Part shown: positions 1 through 8,188 of the stretch, in pieces | Layout: the number at the start of each line of letters is the position of its first letter | Numbering within the stretch: position 1 is the first letter of the stretch | Source of the DNA: Haloprofundus salinisoli | GTDB taxonomy: Archaea > Halobacteriota > Halobacteria > Halobacteriales > Haloferacaceae | Assembly (NCBI RefSeq): GCF_020097815.1 | Contig: NZ_CP083663.1 | Coordinates: 2,046,001-2,110,000, forward strand | Direction of reading: 5' to 3' | Length of the DNA: 64,000 bases | The notes under the pieces: model-generated | Seen by the model: only the letters and a program-made list of their open reading frames with translations | The model's database searches: none | Told to the model about the DNA's origin: nothing | Position numbers and translations under genes: made by a program

Positions 1-211
1 CACCACCGGCGGACGTCTCGGATGCCGTCGGCCGACCGGTGTTCCCCTCGTTCGCGGCGCGGTCGGTCGAGTCGGGTGTTCTCCCGGCGCTCTCGCCGTC
101 TTTCGCGTCGGCGCTCTCGTCGCCTTCGCTGCGTGCGTCGCCTCCGTCGTCTCCATCGCCTCCGCCCTCCTCGTCTCGGAGCGCCCGTTCGAACCAGTCG
201 TCGTCGCTCAT
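1..211 (-). CDS. Acidic hypothetical protein, N-terminal part only
   Basis: The reading frame starts at ATG 211-209 with MSDDDWFERAL and runs off the left edge after 70 codons. The visible part is almost all Asp, Glu, Gly and Ser with no hydrophobic core, so it is probably a disordered acidic N-terminal tail in front of a folded domain that lies outside the window. It is divergent from the NAD kinase gene, with about 150 bp between them. I do not recognise the family from this tail. Base use (GC3-rich, Asp/Glu codons) fits a real haloarchaeal gene, which is the main support. Confidence 0.6.
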   Translation of the reverse strand, partial: MSDDDWFERALRDEEGGGDGDDGGDARSEGDESADAKDGESAGRTPDSTDRAANEGNTGRPTASETSAGG

Positions 212-359
212 CGTCTCTCCGTCGCGCGTTCGTCACCATCGTGTCCGATGCGGCGACTCCCCCCTGGCGGTCGACTGCTCATCGTCCGTCTCTCGGATGC
301 CGCCGCTATCAATGTTGCCCGTACGGTGCGCTTTTGACGGCCGCGGGCGAAGCCGTGTC

Positions 360-1232
360 ATGAACGTCGGCATCGTCGCTCAGAAGGGAAACACCAGAGC
401 GACCGCGCTCGCCGAAGAACTTCGAGAGCAGCTCTCGGCCGTAGACGCCTCCGTGACGCTCGACGAAGCGACGGGCCGGTCGCTCGGTCTCGACGGTCGA
501 CCGGTCGAGACGCTCGGCGACTGCGACCTCATCGTCAGTATCGGCGGCGACGGGACGTTTCTCTTCGCGGCCAGCGGTGCCGACGGCACGCCGATTCTCG
601 GCGTCAACCTCGGTGAGGTCGGCTTTCTGAACGCCGTCGGCCCCGACGACGCCGTCGAAGCGGTGCTCGCGGAAGTCGCCGCCGTCCGCGACGGCGACCA
701 GCGCGTCCGCGTCGTCCCCCGGCTCGTCGCCGTCGGCGACGGATGGCGAAGCGACCCCGCGACGAACGAGATCGTCGTCCAGGGCGGTCGTCGAGGCCGC
801 GGCGGCGGCGTCGACCTCGAAGTGAGACTCGACGGCTCGCTGTACACCAGCGGCCACGCCGACGGGCTCCTCGTGTCGACGCCGACGGGGAGCACGGCGT
901 ACAACCTGAGCGAGCGCGGGCCGCTCGTCCACCCGAGCGTCGGCGGCCTCGTCGTCAACGAGATGTGCCCCGACGAGGGGATGCCGCCGCTTCTCGTCGC
1001 CCCCGACGCCACGGTGACCGTGACGGTGAACGCCGTCGGCGGGTGGGGTGCGTCCGGCGGACGACTCGGAAACGACGACGGCACCACCGACGACGCCGTC
1101 GTCGTCAGCGACGGCAAGCACTCTTACCCCGTCGAACCGCCGACGGAGGTCGAGATTCGCCGGGCGGAGACGCCGCTGCGCATCGCCGGACCCTCCTCGG
1201 ACTTCTTCGAGGCGCTCAACAAACTCGACTGA
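360..1232 (+). CDS. nadK: NAD kinase
   Basis: Phosphorylates NAD to NADP in the cytoplasm. The 290-residue product from ATG 360 (MNVGIVAQ) has the diagnostic GGDGT motif near residue 65, which binds the phosphate donor and holds the catalytic Asp, an NE motif (TNEIVVQGG) in the middle, and the STPTGSTAY motif near residue 180. The frame is open far upstream to position 39, but that extension is Ser/Arg/Pro-rich without protein character; the start at 360 gives the usual family length. A glycine/serine-rich insert (GWGASGGRLGNDDG) near residue 230 looks like a lineage-specific loop. The next gene, carB, is convergent. Confidence 0.93.
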   Translation: MNVGIVAQKGNTRATALAEELREQLSAVDASVTLDEATGRSLGLDGRPVETLGDCDLIVSIGGDGTFLFAASGADGTPILGVNLGEVGFLNAVGPDDAVEAVLAEVAAVRDGDQRVRVVPRLVAVGDGWRSDPATNEIVVQGGRRGRGGGVDLEVRLDGSLYTSGHADGLLVSTPTGSTAYNLSERGPLVHPSVGGLVVNEMCPDEGMPPLLVAPDATVTVTVNAVGGWGASGGRLGNDDGTTDDAVVVSDGKHSYPVEPPTEVEIRRAETPLRIAGPSSDFFEALNKLD

Positions 1233-1313
1233 GCAGGCGATTGCCGCCGCTCTCTCGTCGCTCAGCTCTCGGACGAAAAGTCAGGAACGACCGCTGCGGG
1301 CACGCGATTTGCA

Positions 1314-1328
1314 GGTGACCAGGTCACC
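1314..1328. other. Perfect 7-bp inverted repeat between convergent genes
   Basis: GGTGACC and GGTCACC flank a single A at position 1321. It lies between the convergent nadK and carB genes, so it could be part of a bidirectional termination region or a protein-binding palindrome. No T-run follows on either strand, which argues against a simple terminator. The rest of 1233-1463 shows no open frame with coding character. Confidence 0.3.
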
Positions 1329-1463
1329 AATCCCCGTGCAACGGTCGCCCCTGTGAGTTAACCTACGCGTTCGGGTCGCATAACGGCTTTTACACGAGCG
1401 ACGGACAGTCCGCTCGGCGAAGGCTGCAGAGGCAAGAGAACGCCGAGACGGTCGTCGGACCGC

Positions 1464-4400
1464 TCAGTTACGGCCCCACTCGGCCGTCCGACGCGGGCGG
1501 TCCGAGACGGCCATCACGTCGAGCGGTTCGTCGCGGACGTCCAGCGCCGCCAGCGCCGCCTCCGTGCTCGCCGCCGTCGAGAAGTACGGCACCTCCTCGG
1601 AGACGCATGTTTCGAGCAGGTCGCGGTCGTCGGAGACGACGAGGTCCACGTCGCCTTTACGGATCGCCGCGGTCACGTCGCCGAACTCGCCGAGGTCGTA
1701 GGCGGCGGCGAGTTCCTCGCGGAGGGCGTCGGCTTCCTCGCTCTCCGGCGCGGGGAACGAGTCGCCAAGGAACGAGACGACCGCCGTCCCGCCTTCGGGA
1801 ATCGGCGACCCGGCGGCCGACTGCGCCTTCTCGTACGCCTTGCCGAACGAGCGCGCGGTCCCCATCACCTCGCCGGTCGACTTCATCTCCGGGCCGAGGC
1901 GCGGGTCGCTCCCCGGCAGGCGGTCGAACGGCAGGACGACCTCCTTGACGCTCGGGTGCTCGGGAATCCGCTCTTCGGTGTCGAGGTCGGCGAGCGACGC
2001 GCCCGCCATCACCTTCGCCGCGAGTTTGGCGATGGGGACGCCGGCGGCCTTCGAGACGAACGGCACCGTCCGCGAGGAGCGCGGGTTCGCTTCGAGAACG
2101 TACACCTCGCCGTCTTTCACGGCCAACTGGACGTTCAACAGACCCACCGTCTCCAACGCGCGGGCGATGTCTTCGGTGACCTCGCGCACGCGACCCATCG
2201 TCTCGGCGTCGAGCGACTGCGGCGGGATGACGCAGGCGGAGTCGCCGGAGTGGACGCCCGCGGACTCGACGTGTTCCATCACGCCGCCGATTATCACGTC
2301 CTCGCCGTCGGCGACGGCGTCGACGTCGAGCTCCACCGCGCCGTCGAGGAACTCGTCGACGAGGATGGGTTTGTCGGGACTGACGCGGACGGCTTCTTGG
2401 ATATAGGTCTCCAGCTCGTCGTCGTCGTCGACGACGCGCATCGCGCGGCCGCCGAGGACGTAGCTCGGGCGGACGAGCACGGGGTAGCCGATGTCGTTGG
2501 CGAGTTCCAGCGCCTCGGTCTTCGTCGTCGCCGTCCCACCGCGCGGTTGGGCGATGCCCATCTCCTCCATCAGCGCGTTGAACCGGTCGCGGTCCTCCGC
2601 GAGGTCCATCGCCTCGACGGTGGTGCCGAGAATCTCGCAGTCGAGACCTCTGCGCTGGAGCTCTCTCTCCAGCGGTTCGCCGACGTTCACCGAGGTCTGC
2701 CCGCCGAACTGCACCATCACGCCGTCGGCGCCGGTCGCCTCGATGACGTCGGCGACCTCCTCGGCGGTTATCGGCTCGAAGAACAGGCCGTCGGAGGTGT
2801 CGTAATCGGTGGAGACCGTCTCGGGATTGTTGTTGACGACGTGGGCGTCGATGTGTTCTCGCGGGCCTTGCCCGCTCGAATCGCCCGAGGCGCGTAGCGC
2901 CTCGCTACCCATCTCGCGGAGCGCGCGGACCGCGTGCACCGCGCAGTAGTCGAACTCGACGCCCTGGCCGATACGGATGGGGCCGCCGCCGACGACGACG
3001 ACGCTGGTCGCGTCGCGGTCGACGCGGACCTCGTCGAGCGGATCGCCGTTGAGGAACTCGGGTTGCCTCGCCGAGTAGTAGTACGGTGTCGACGCCTCGA
3101 ACTCGCCGGCGCAGGTGTCGACCTGCTTGAACGAGCGGTCCGGGACGCTCATCTCGACTTCCTCGACGCCGACGCCCGCCGTCGCGGCGACGGTGGCGTT
3201 CGTGAGCCCCGCCGACGCGGCCGCGGAGAAGTCACCCTCCGCGGCGGCGACGGTCGATTCGACGACGCGGCCGTACCGTTCGACGTACCACGACTCGATA
3301 CCCGTCAGTTCCGCCACGTCGGCGACGGTGTAACCGCGCTCGAACGCCTCGAACATCGCGTACGGGCGGTCCGGCGTCGGCTTCTCGAGGTACTCTGCCT
3401 CTAATTGCTCGTCTGTCACGTCGGCCCAGTCGACGGCGGGTTCGTACTCCGAGGAGCGGAGCGCCTTCAGCAGCGACTCCTCGAACGTCCGGCCGATGGC
3501 CATCGCCTCGCCGGTCGACTTCATCGCCGTTCCGAGCGTGAAGTCGACGTCCTCGAACTTGTCCTTGGGCCAGCGCGGCACCTTCGTCACAATGTAGTCG
3601 ATGGCCGGCTCGAAGGCGGCGGTCGTCTCGCCGGTGATCTCGTTTTCGATCTCGTGGAGGCGCTTACCGAGGGCGACTTTCGCCGTCACGCGGGCGATGG
3701 GGTAGCCCGTCGCCTTCGACGCCAGCGCCGAGGAGCGCGAGACGCGCGGGTTCACCTCGACGACGCGGTACTCGCCGCCGGGGGTACCGTCGTCGCGCCA
3801 GGCGAACTGGATGTTACAGCCGCCCTGGATGCCCAGCTCACGGATAACTTCGAGCGCGGCGTCGCGCATCTCCTGGTGGCCGTCGTCGGGAATCACCTGC
3901 GAGGGCGTCACGACGACCGACTCGCCGGTGTGGATTCCCATCGGGTCGAGGTTCTCCATGTTGCAGATGATGATGCAGGAGTCGTCGGCGTCGCGCATCA
4001 CCTCGTATTCGAGTTCGACCCAGCCGGCGATGGACTCGGTGACGAGCACCTCGCTGTTGCGCGAGAGGCGAAGCCCCTTGCGGACGCGCTCGACCAGCTC
4101 CTCCATCTCGTCGACGACGCCCGACCCCGATCCGCCGAGGGTGTAGGTCGTGCGCGCGATGACGGGGAGGCCGCCGACTTCCTCGACGGCGGCGTCGATG
4201 CGGTCGCGCAGCGCCGCCTCGTCGAGGTTCGTCACCGTTTCGCCCTCGCCGAGCGAGATGGTCGTCGAGCGCGGGACGGGCTGGCCGATCTTCTCCATGC
4301 GCTGACGGAAGAGGTCGCGGTCCTCCGTCGCGTAGATGGTGTCCAGCGGCGTGCCCATGATTTCGACGTCGTGTTCCTCCAACACGCCCTCCTCGGCGAG

Positions 4401-4730
4401 TTCGGCGGTGACGTTCAGTCCCGTCTGGCCGCCGAGGCCGGCGATGACGCCGTCGGGTTGCTCCTTCTCGATTATCTCCGAGATGGCCTCGGTCGTGATG
4501 GGTTCGATGTAGACGCGGTCGGCCATCTCCGGGTCGGTCATGATGGTCGCCGGGTTCGAGTTGACGAGGACGACTCGCGCCCCCTCCTCTCGGAGCGCCC
4601 GGCACGCTTGCGCGCCAGAGTAGTCGAACTCCGCCGCCTGTCCGATCTGGATGGGGCCGCTACCGATGAGCAGGATGGTCCGGTCGTCGGACGTCGCCTG
4701 CTGGTCTGTCGAGGGTTCCTCGTCGGTCAT
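1464..4730 (-). CDS. carB: Carbamoyl-phosphate synthase large subunit
   Basis: Makes carbamoyl phosphate from bicarbonate, ammonia (delivered by CarA) and two ATP, for pyrimidine and arginine synthesis. The 1088 residues show the duplicated architecture: a first synthetase unit starting at LLIGSGPIQIGQAAEFDYSG (about residues 20-40) with ATP-grasp motifs, a second starting at VVVGGGPIRIGQGVEFDY (about 575-595), and a C-terminal MGS-like allosteric domain (about 950-1088). The start ATG 4730-4728 lies about 27 nt after the expected transcription start of a TATA box at 4778-4787. carA is not adjacent. Odd feature: between LREMG and the conserved NNNPETV segment there are about 18 extra residues (SEALRASGDSSGQGPREH) encoded by palindromic DNA; see the separate entry. 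Confidence 0.97.
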   Translation of the reverse strand: MTDEEPSTDQQATSDDRTILLIGSGPIQIGQAAEFDYSGAQACRALREEGARVVLVNSNPATIMTDPEMADRVYIEPITTEAISEIIEKEQPDGVIAGLGGQTGLNVTAELAEEGVLEEHDVEIMGTPLDTIYATEDRDLFRQRMEKIGQPVPRSTTISLGEGETVTNLDEAALRDRIDAAVEEVGGLPVIARTTYTLGGSGSGVVDEMEELVERVRKGLRLSRNSEVLVTESIAGWVELEYEVMRDADDSCIIICNMENLDPMGIHTGESVVVTPSQVIPDDGHQEMRDAALEVIRELGIQGGCNIQFAWRDDGTPGGEYRVVEVNPRVSRSSALASKATGYPIARVTAKVALGKRLHEIENEITGETTAAFEPAIDYIVTKVPRWPKDKFEDVDFTLGTAMKSTGEAMAIGRTFEESLLKALRSSEYEPAVDWADVTDEQLEAEYLEKPTPDRPYAMFEAFERGYTVADVAELTGIESWYVERYGRVVESTVAAAEGDFSAAASAGLTNATVAATAGVGVEEVEMSVPDRSFKQVDTCAGEFEASTPYYYSARQPEFLNGDPLDEVRVDRDATSVVVVGGGPIRIGQGVEFDYCAVHAVRALREMGSEALRASGDSSGQGPREHIDAHVVNNNPETVSTDYDTSDGLFFEPITAEEVADVIEATGADGVMVQFGGQTSVNVGEPLERELQRRGLDCEILGTTVEAMDLAEDRDRFNALMEEMGIAQPRGGTATTKTEALELANDIGYPVLVRPSYVLGGRAMRVVDDDDELETYIQEAVRVSPDKPILVDEFLDGAVELDVDAVADGEDVIIGGVMEHVESAGVHSGDSACVIPPQSLDAETMGRVREVTEDIARALETVGLLNVQLAVKDGEVYVLEANPRSSRTVPFVSKAAGVPIAKLAAKVMAGASLADLDTEERIPEHPSVKEVVLPFDRLPGSDPRLGPEMKSTGEVMGTARSFGKAYEKAQSAAGSPIPEGGTAVVSFLGDSFPAPESEEADALREELAAAYDLGEFGDVTAAIRKGDVDLVVSDDRDLLETCVSEEVPYFSTAASTEAALAALDVRDEPLDVMAVSDRPRRTAEWGRN
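2856..2910. repeat. In-frame palindromic insertion inside carB
   Basis: Two adjacent perfect inverted repeats lie inside the carB frame: GCGGGC-CTT-GCCCGC at 2861-2875 and CGAGGCGC-GTA-GCGCCTCG at 2886-2904. Together they encode about residues 607-626 of CarB, a stretch that from memory of the family is absent at this position, where the helix LREAG normally runs almost directly into VNNNPETVSTDYD. The frame is kept. A GTA-centred palindrome of similar form (CGCCGC-GTA-GCGGCG) occurs at 62481-62495. The insertion reading rests on remembered family spacing, not on an alignment. Confidence 0.5.
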
Positions 4731-5073
4731 CGTTCCATGGAAGTTCGCACATCGTAATAAGCCCGGCGAAACAATGCGATATACGTAACCACTTTTCGAA
4801 TATCGCAGCGCCGACGCGACGGGCGACCGTCAGTCAGAGCACAGTTGCGGAATCGCCGGAGCTACCACTGACCGAGTTGGTCGCTCGGACCGATGCCACC
4901 GCCTCACGCGGCCTGAGACGCGCCAGAAGCGGTGTGTATGGGACACGTCGCTCGCGGCCTCCGGATGCGAAGAACTAGATGTCACTTTTCAGTACGGCGA
5001 CTGGTCGGACACCTACTGACGTTCGGTCTCTCCCGACGCGCGTCTCGACTCGACTCCGCGTCGCGCCGGACGC
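4731..5073 (-). promoter_or_regulatory. carB upstream region with TATA box
   Basis: On the minus strand a TATA-like TACGTATATC (positions 4787-4778) sits about 50 nt before the carB ATG, the spacing expected for an archaeal promoter with a leader of about 27 nt. The remaining bases to 5073 hold no frame with coding character; short open frames there are arginine-rich shadows. Confidence 0.5.
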
Positions 5074-5610
5074 TCACTGCGCGTACACGTCGTCCGACGA
5101 AAAGTCGCGCTCGGCGCGGTACTGTTCGACGAACTCGCCGACGTCGAACTGGAGCATCTCCGTCTCGAACTGCGAGAGCGCGGCGTCGTCGTCGGCGTGA
5201 CTGACGGCGTGCTCCATCAGTTCGACGACGAGCTCGATGATTATCTCGTGCAGTCGACGCGAGTCGAAGTCGGTGACCCACACCATCGCGTAGCCCACCT
5301 GCTGGTCTTCGCTCACGTCCTCGCTGACGACGCGACCGGGGAACTCTTCGAGGACGATACCCATCAGGTGCGGCGTGCCGAACTCCGGCATCTCCTCGCT
5401 GGTCGTCTCGATGGCCTCGCGCAGCACCTCGACGAGGAACTCGGGGAGAAACCGCTCGGGGGGATGGGAGTCGGTGACGACGGCGTGCGTCTCGCCGCAC
5501 GCGCAGTCGAACTCGCGCAGCCCCAGGTCGAGGTCTCTGACGCGTTTGGTCTCGCCGCAGGGGAGTTCGAGTTCGTCGCCCCCGCCTCCGGGGACGCGCG
5601 GTTGTGCCAT
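5074..5610 (-). CDS. Conserved haloarchaeal protein (DUF5815-like)
   Basis: A 178-residue acidic, soluble protein. The N-terminal part has a Cys-rich, rubredoxin-like pattern (ELPCGE near residue 18, CACGETH near residue 37) that could bind a metal. The middle and C-terminal parts are predicted helical (FLVEVLREAIETTSEE; HEIIIELVVELMEHAV) and rich in Glu and Asp. No catalytic motif or membrane segment is visible. I believe this is the haloarchaeal family named DUF5815, but that is from memory of sequences of this type. It lies 41 bp before (in transcription order after) the next acidic gene on the same strand and may share its transcript. Confidence 0.75.
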   Translation of the reverse strand: MAQPRVPGGGGDELELPCGETKRVRDLDLGLREFDCACGETHAVVTDSHPPERFLPEFLVEVLREAIETTSEEMPEFGTPHLMGIVLEEFPGRVVSEDVSEDQQVGYAMVWVTDFDSRRLHEIIIELVVELMEHAVSHADDDAALSQFETEMLQFDVGEFVEQYRAERDFSSDDVYAQ

Positions 5611-5651
5611 ACCTCCGATTGCAGCCTCGAAGGTTTAAAAAACGCGCTTGC

Positions 5652-5963
5652 TCACTCCTCGTCGTCTTCGTCGTTCTCGTCCTCCGACTCCGCCTCCTCG
5701 ATGTCGCTCTCGCTTTCGCTCGCCGCGTCGACGCCCCCGGGGGCGACGTCCTCGGTCGACTCCTCGAACTCGCTCAGTTCGGCGTCCTCCTCGCCGGCCT
5801 CGAATTCGACGCCCTCGATTTCGAGTTCCACCTCGATGGAGACGCCGTCGACTTCCAGTTCGGCCTCGGCGCTGCGCGTCTCGCCCACCTCGATCTCGAG
5901 CTCCTGCCGGTCGACTTCCACTTCCACTTCGACGTCCACGTCGACGTCCGGTTGATCTGCCAT
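5652..5963 (-). CDS. Very acidic small protein
   Basis: A 103-residue protein starting at ATG 5963-5961 (MADQPDVDVDVEV). The first half is an alternating charged/hydrophobic pattern (DVDVEVEVEVD, ELEIEVGE, SIEVELEIEG) typical of amphipathic beta strands; the second half is nearly pure Glu/Asp/Ser and probably disordered. The longer open frame adds nine residues upstream without support. Its function is unknown. Strong repetition of GTC/GAC/GAG codons is also seen in the antisense frames, so those are shadows. It sits just upstream of the DUF5815-like gene in the same direction. Confidence 0.65.
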   Translation of the reverse strand: MADQPDVDVDVEVEVEVDRQELEIEVGETRSAEAELEVDGVSIEVELEIEGVEFEAGEEDAELSEFEESTEDVAPGGVDAASESESDIEEAESEDENDEDDEE

Positions 5964-6090
5964 GGAGCGAGATACGTGAGAGAGCGCCAAATAGCTCGGT
6001 GGTCACAGAACCGCCCACGGGGTGGTAACCAGCGCCTACCGACCCGAACCAGCCATAAGCGACTTACCTCGATACGCCGCAGTAGTGGAT

Positions 6091-7485
6091 ATGATAAGCG
6101 TCGTCGGCGGCGGCATCGCCGGACTCGCCTGCGCGTATCGCCTCCAACAGCACGGTCACGACGTGCGCGTCTTCGAGGCCAGCGACCAGGTCGGCGGTCT
6201 CGCGGCCGTCTACGAGACGAAAGGCGACCCGATAGAGAAGTTCTACCACCACCTCTCGAAGTCCGAGGAGACTATCGTCGAACTCGCCGAGGAACTCGGC
6301 GTCGGCGACCGACTGGAGTGGCTCGTCGGCAAGAACGGCTACTACTTCGACGGCGCGGTGTACCCGATGGACACCCCCTGGGAGATTCTCGCCTTCCCGC
6401 ATCTGAGCGTGTACGACAAGTTCCGCCTCGCCATGCTCACCCAGGAGATAGACGTGCGCGAGGGGAAGCCGAAGTTCGACACCTACGAGAGCCTCGAAGA
6501 TTTCGAGCACGTCCCGCTGAAGGAGTTTATCGTCGAGCACACGACCCAGGGCGTCTACGACAACTTCTTCGAACCCCTCCTCGACGCGAAGTTCGGCAGT
6601 CGGAAGGACGACGTGAGCGCGGCGTGGCTGCTCGGTCGCGTGAAGTTCCGCGGCGAGCGCGACCTGCTGCGCGGCGAGATTCTCGGCTACTTCCGGGGCG
6701 GGTTCGCTCCCTTCATCGACGCGCTCGTCGACGCCGTCGGCCGCGAGAACATCGTCACGAACGCCCGCGTGACCGAACTGGAGATGGGCGACGACGGCGT
6801 CGACTCGATAACCGTCGAGCAGGACGGCGCTGACGACGCTGTGGCCGCCGACGGCGGGGCCGTAGGTAGCGCGGCCGCGGAAGCGGCGGAATCGGATGCG
6901 ACCGCGACGACGTACGAGACCGACGCCGTCGTCTGCGCGACGATGCCGAACGTCCTCGAAGAGCTCACCGGCTACCACTGCGACATCGACTTCCAGGGTG
7001 CGGTCTGCGCGGTGCTGACGATGGACGAGCAACTGACCGACACGTACTGGCTCAACGTCGCCCACGACGCGCCGTTCGGGGCGCTCATCGAACACACGAA
7101 CTTCGTCCCGCCGGAGCGCTACGGCGGCGACCACCTCATGTACGTCGCCAGCTACATCCAAGATTACGAGGAGGAGCTCTGGCAGATGTCCGACGAGGAG
7201 GTCGAGGAGACGTGGCTCTCGGAGTTGGAGACGATGTTCCCGAACTTCCACCGCCGCCTCGTCAGCGAGTTCCGTCTCGCGCGCAACCCCCGCGCCGCGC
7301 CCGTCTACGAGCGCGGCTACCGCGACATGGTCGTCCCCTACGACCTGAGCGACGACATCGGCGAGGGCATCTACTACGCGGGGATGGCCAGCGCCGCCCA
7401 GTACCCTGAACGGAGCCTCAACGGCGGCATCGTCGCGGGTTACGAGTGCGCCGACCGAATCGACGAGAAAGGGCGAACCGACTGA
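6091..7485 (+). CDS. FAD-dependent oxidoreductase, protoporphyrinogen-oxidase/amine-oxidase type
   Basis: The 464-residue product begins at ATG 6091 directly with the Rossmann dinucleotide-binding strand ISVVGGGIAGLACAYRL and the ARD-type continuation FEASDQVGGL, which bind FAD. The open frame extends 23 codons upstream, but the fold starts at this Met. The middle has TTQGVYDNFFEPLLDAKFG, as in proteins related to protoporphyrinogen oxidase and UDP-galactopyranose mutase-like flavoproteins, and the C-terminus has the second FAD motif (YYAGMASAAQYPERSLNGGIV, given here in part). Proteins of this subgroup are common near haloarchaeal sugar or lipid genes, but the substrate cannot be read from sequence. 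An Ala/Asp-rich insert around residues 245-270 is low complexity. Confidence 0.85.
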   Translation: MISVVGGGIAGLACAYRLQQHGHDVRVFEASDQVGGLAAVYETKGDPIEKFYHHLSKSEETIVELAEELGVGDRLEWLVGKNGYYFDGAVYPMDTPWEILAFPHLSVYDKFRLAMLTQEIDVREGKPKFDTYESLEDFEHVPLKEFIVEHTTQGVYDNFFEPLLDAKFGSRKDDVSAAWLLGRVKFRGERDLLRGEILGYFRGGFAPFIDALVDAVGRENIVTNARVTELEMGDDGVDSITVEQDGADDAVAADGGAVGSAAAEAAESDATATTYETDAVVCATMPNVLEELTGYHCDIDFQGAVCAVLTMDEQLTDTYWLNVAHDAPFGALIEHTNFVPPERYGGDHLMYVASYIQDYEEELWQMSDEEVEETWLSELETMFPNFHRRLVSEFRLARNPRAAPVYERGYRDMVVPYDLSDDIGEGIYYAGMASAAQYPERSLNGGIVAGYECADRIDEKGRTD

Positions 7486-8058
7486 CTACGCGCCGTCGTC
7501 GCGTCGCCGGCGCGACTCGTCCCACTCGCGGCGAAGCAGCCCGTACTGAATCGTATCGACGTACTCGCCGTCGACGAAGTAGGCCATGCGCGTCCGTCCC
7601 TCCTCGTCGAAGCCGAGCGACTCCAGCAGTCCACGCGACGCGTCGTTGGACTCGTAGGCGCACGCGCCGACCGCCGGGTGGGCGTAGCTGCGGAAGACGT
7701 AGTCGATAGCCAGCGACACCGCCTCTTTTCCGTACCCCTCGCCGTGGGCTTCGGGGACCAGCCAGTAGGTGAGTTCCGGGCGACGCCAGTCGGCGTCTTC
7801 GACGGCGACGACGCCGAGCGGCGTGACGTGGTTCGCGTCGGCGTCGCCGGGGTGGGCGTCCTCGTCGTCGAGACAGACCACGAGGCGGTCCGTTTCGTCG
7901 TCGGTCCACGGTTCGAGTTCCGCCTGACTCTTCAGCGGCGTTCCCATCGGGTATCGAATCTCGGGGTTCGCGTGCGACCGCTGGAGAAACGGGACGTCCT
8001 CGGTCTCGAACGTTCGTACGGTGACGCGTTCGCCACGCGCGACGAGTGCTCCGGGCAT
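7486..8058 (-). CDS. GNAT acetyltransferase, RimJ/RimL type
   Basis: A 190-residue protein from ATG 8058-8056 (MPGALVARGERVTVRTF). It has the RimJ/RimL pattern: N-terminal beta strands with a VTVRTFETEDVPFL start, WLVPEAHGEGYGKEAV (acetyl-CoA pyrophosphate loop, here E-G-Y-G-K-E), and a C-terminal ESNDASRGLLESLGF segment. Expected reaction is N-acetylation of a small molecule or a protein N-terminus with acetyl-CoA. The longer open frame adds 30 residues of poor coding quality and was rejected. It converges with the FAD oxidoreductase, whose stop is directly adjacent (7485/7486). Confidence 0.85.
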   Translation of the reverse strand: MPGALVARGERVTVRTFETEDVPFLQRSHANPEIRYPMGTPLKSQAELEPWTDDETDRLVVCLDDEDAHPGDADANHVTPLGVVAVEDADWRRPELTYWLVPEAHGEGYGKEAVSLAIDYVFRSYAHPAVGACAYESNDASRGLLESLGFDEEGRTRMAYFVDGEYVDTIQYGLLRREWDESRRRRDDGA

Positions 8059-8188
8059 ACGAGAGCGACCGCGACCGTCGAAATACGTCTTCCGGTCGAC
8101 AGTTTCGTCCTGCCGCGTCGACTCGCCACCTCCGGCTACGAGGGCCAAGCGGCGACGGGGGTACAGCGAGACCGAGACCCTCGTGGCG

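Noticed and set aside
3405-4757. Long plus-strand open frame of 450 codons opposite carB
   Set aside because: Mirror of carB caused by high-GC third positions; the protein is low complexity and has no domain, while the minus strand is a full-length CarB.
5604-6833. Plus-strand frame of 409 codons overlapping the FAD oxidoreductase start
   Set aside because: It is a shadow made of Arg/Leu/Pro-rich text from two acidic minus-strand genes and the oxidoreductase in another frame.
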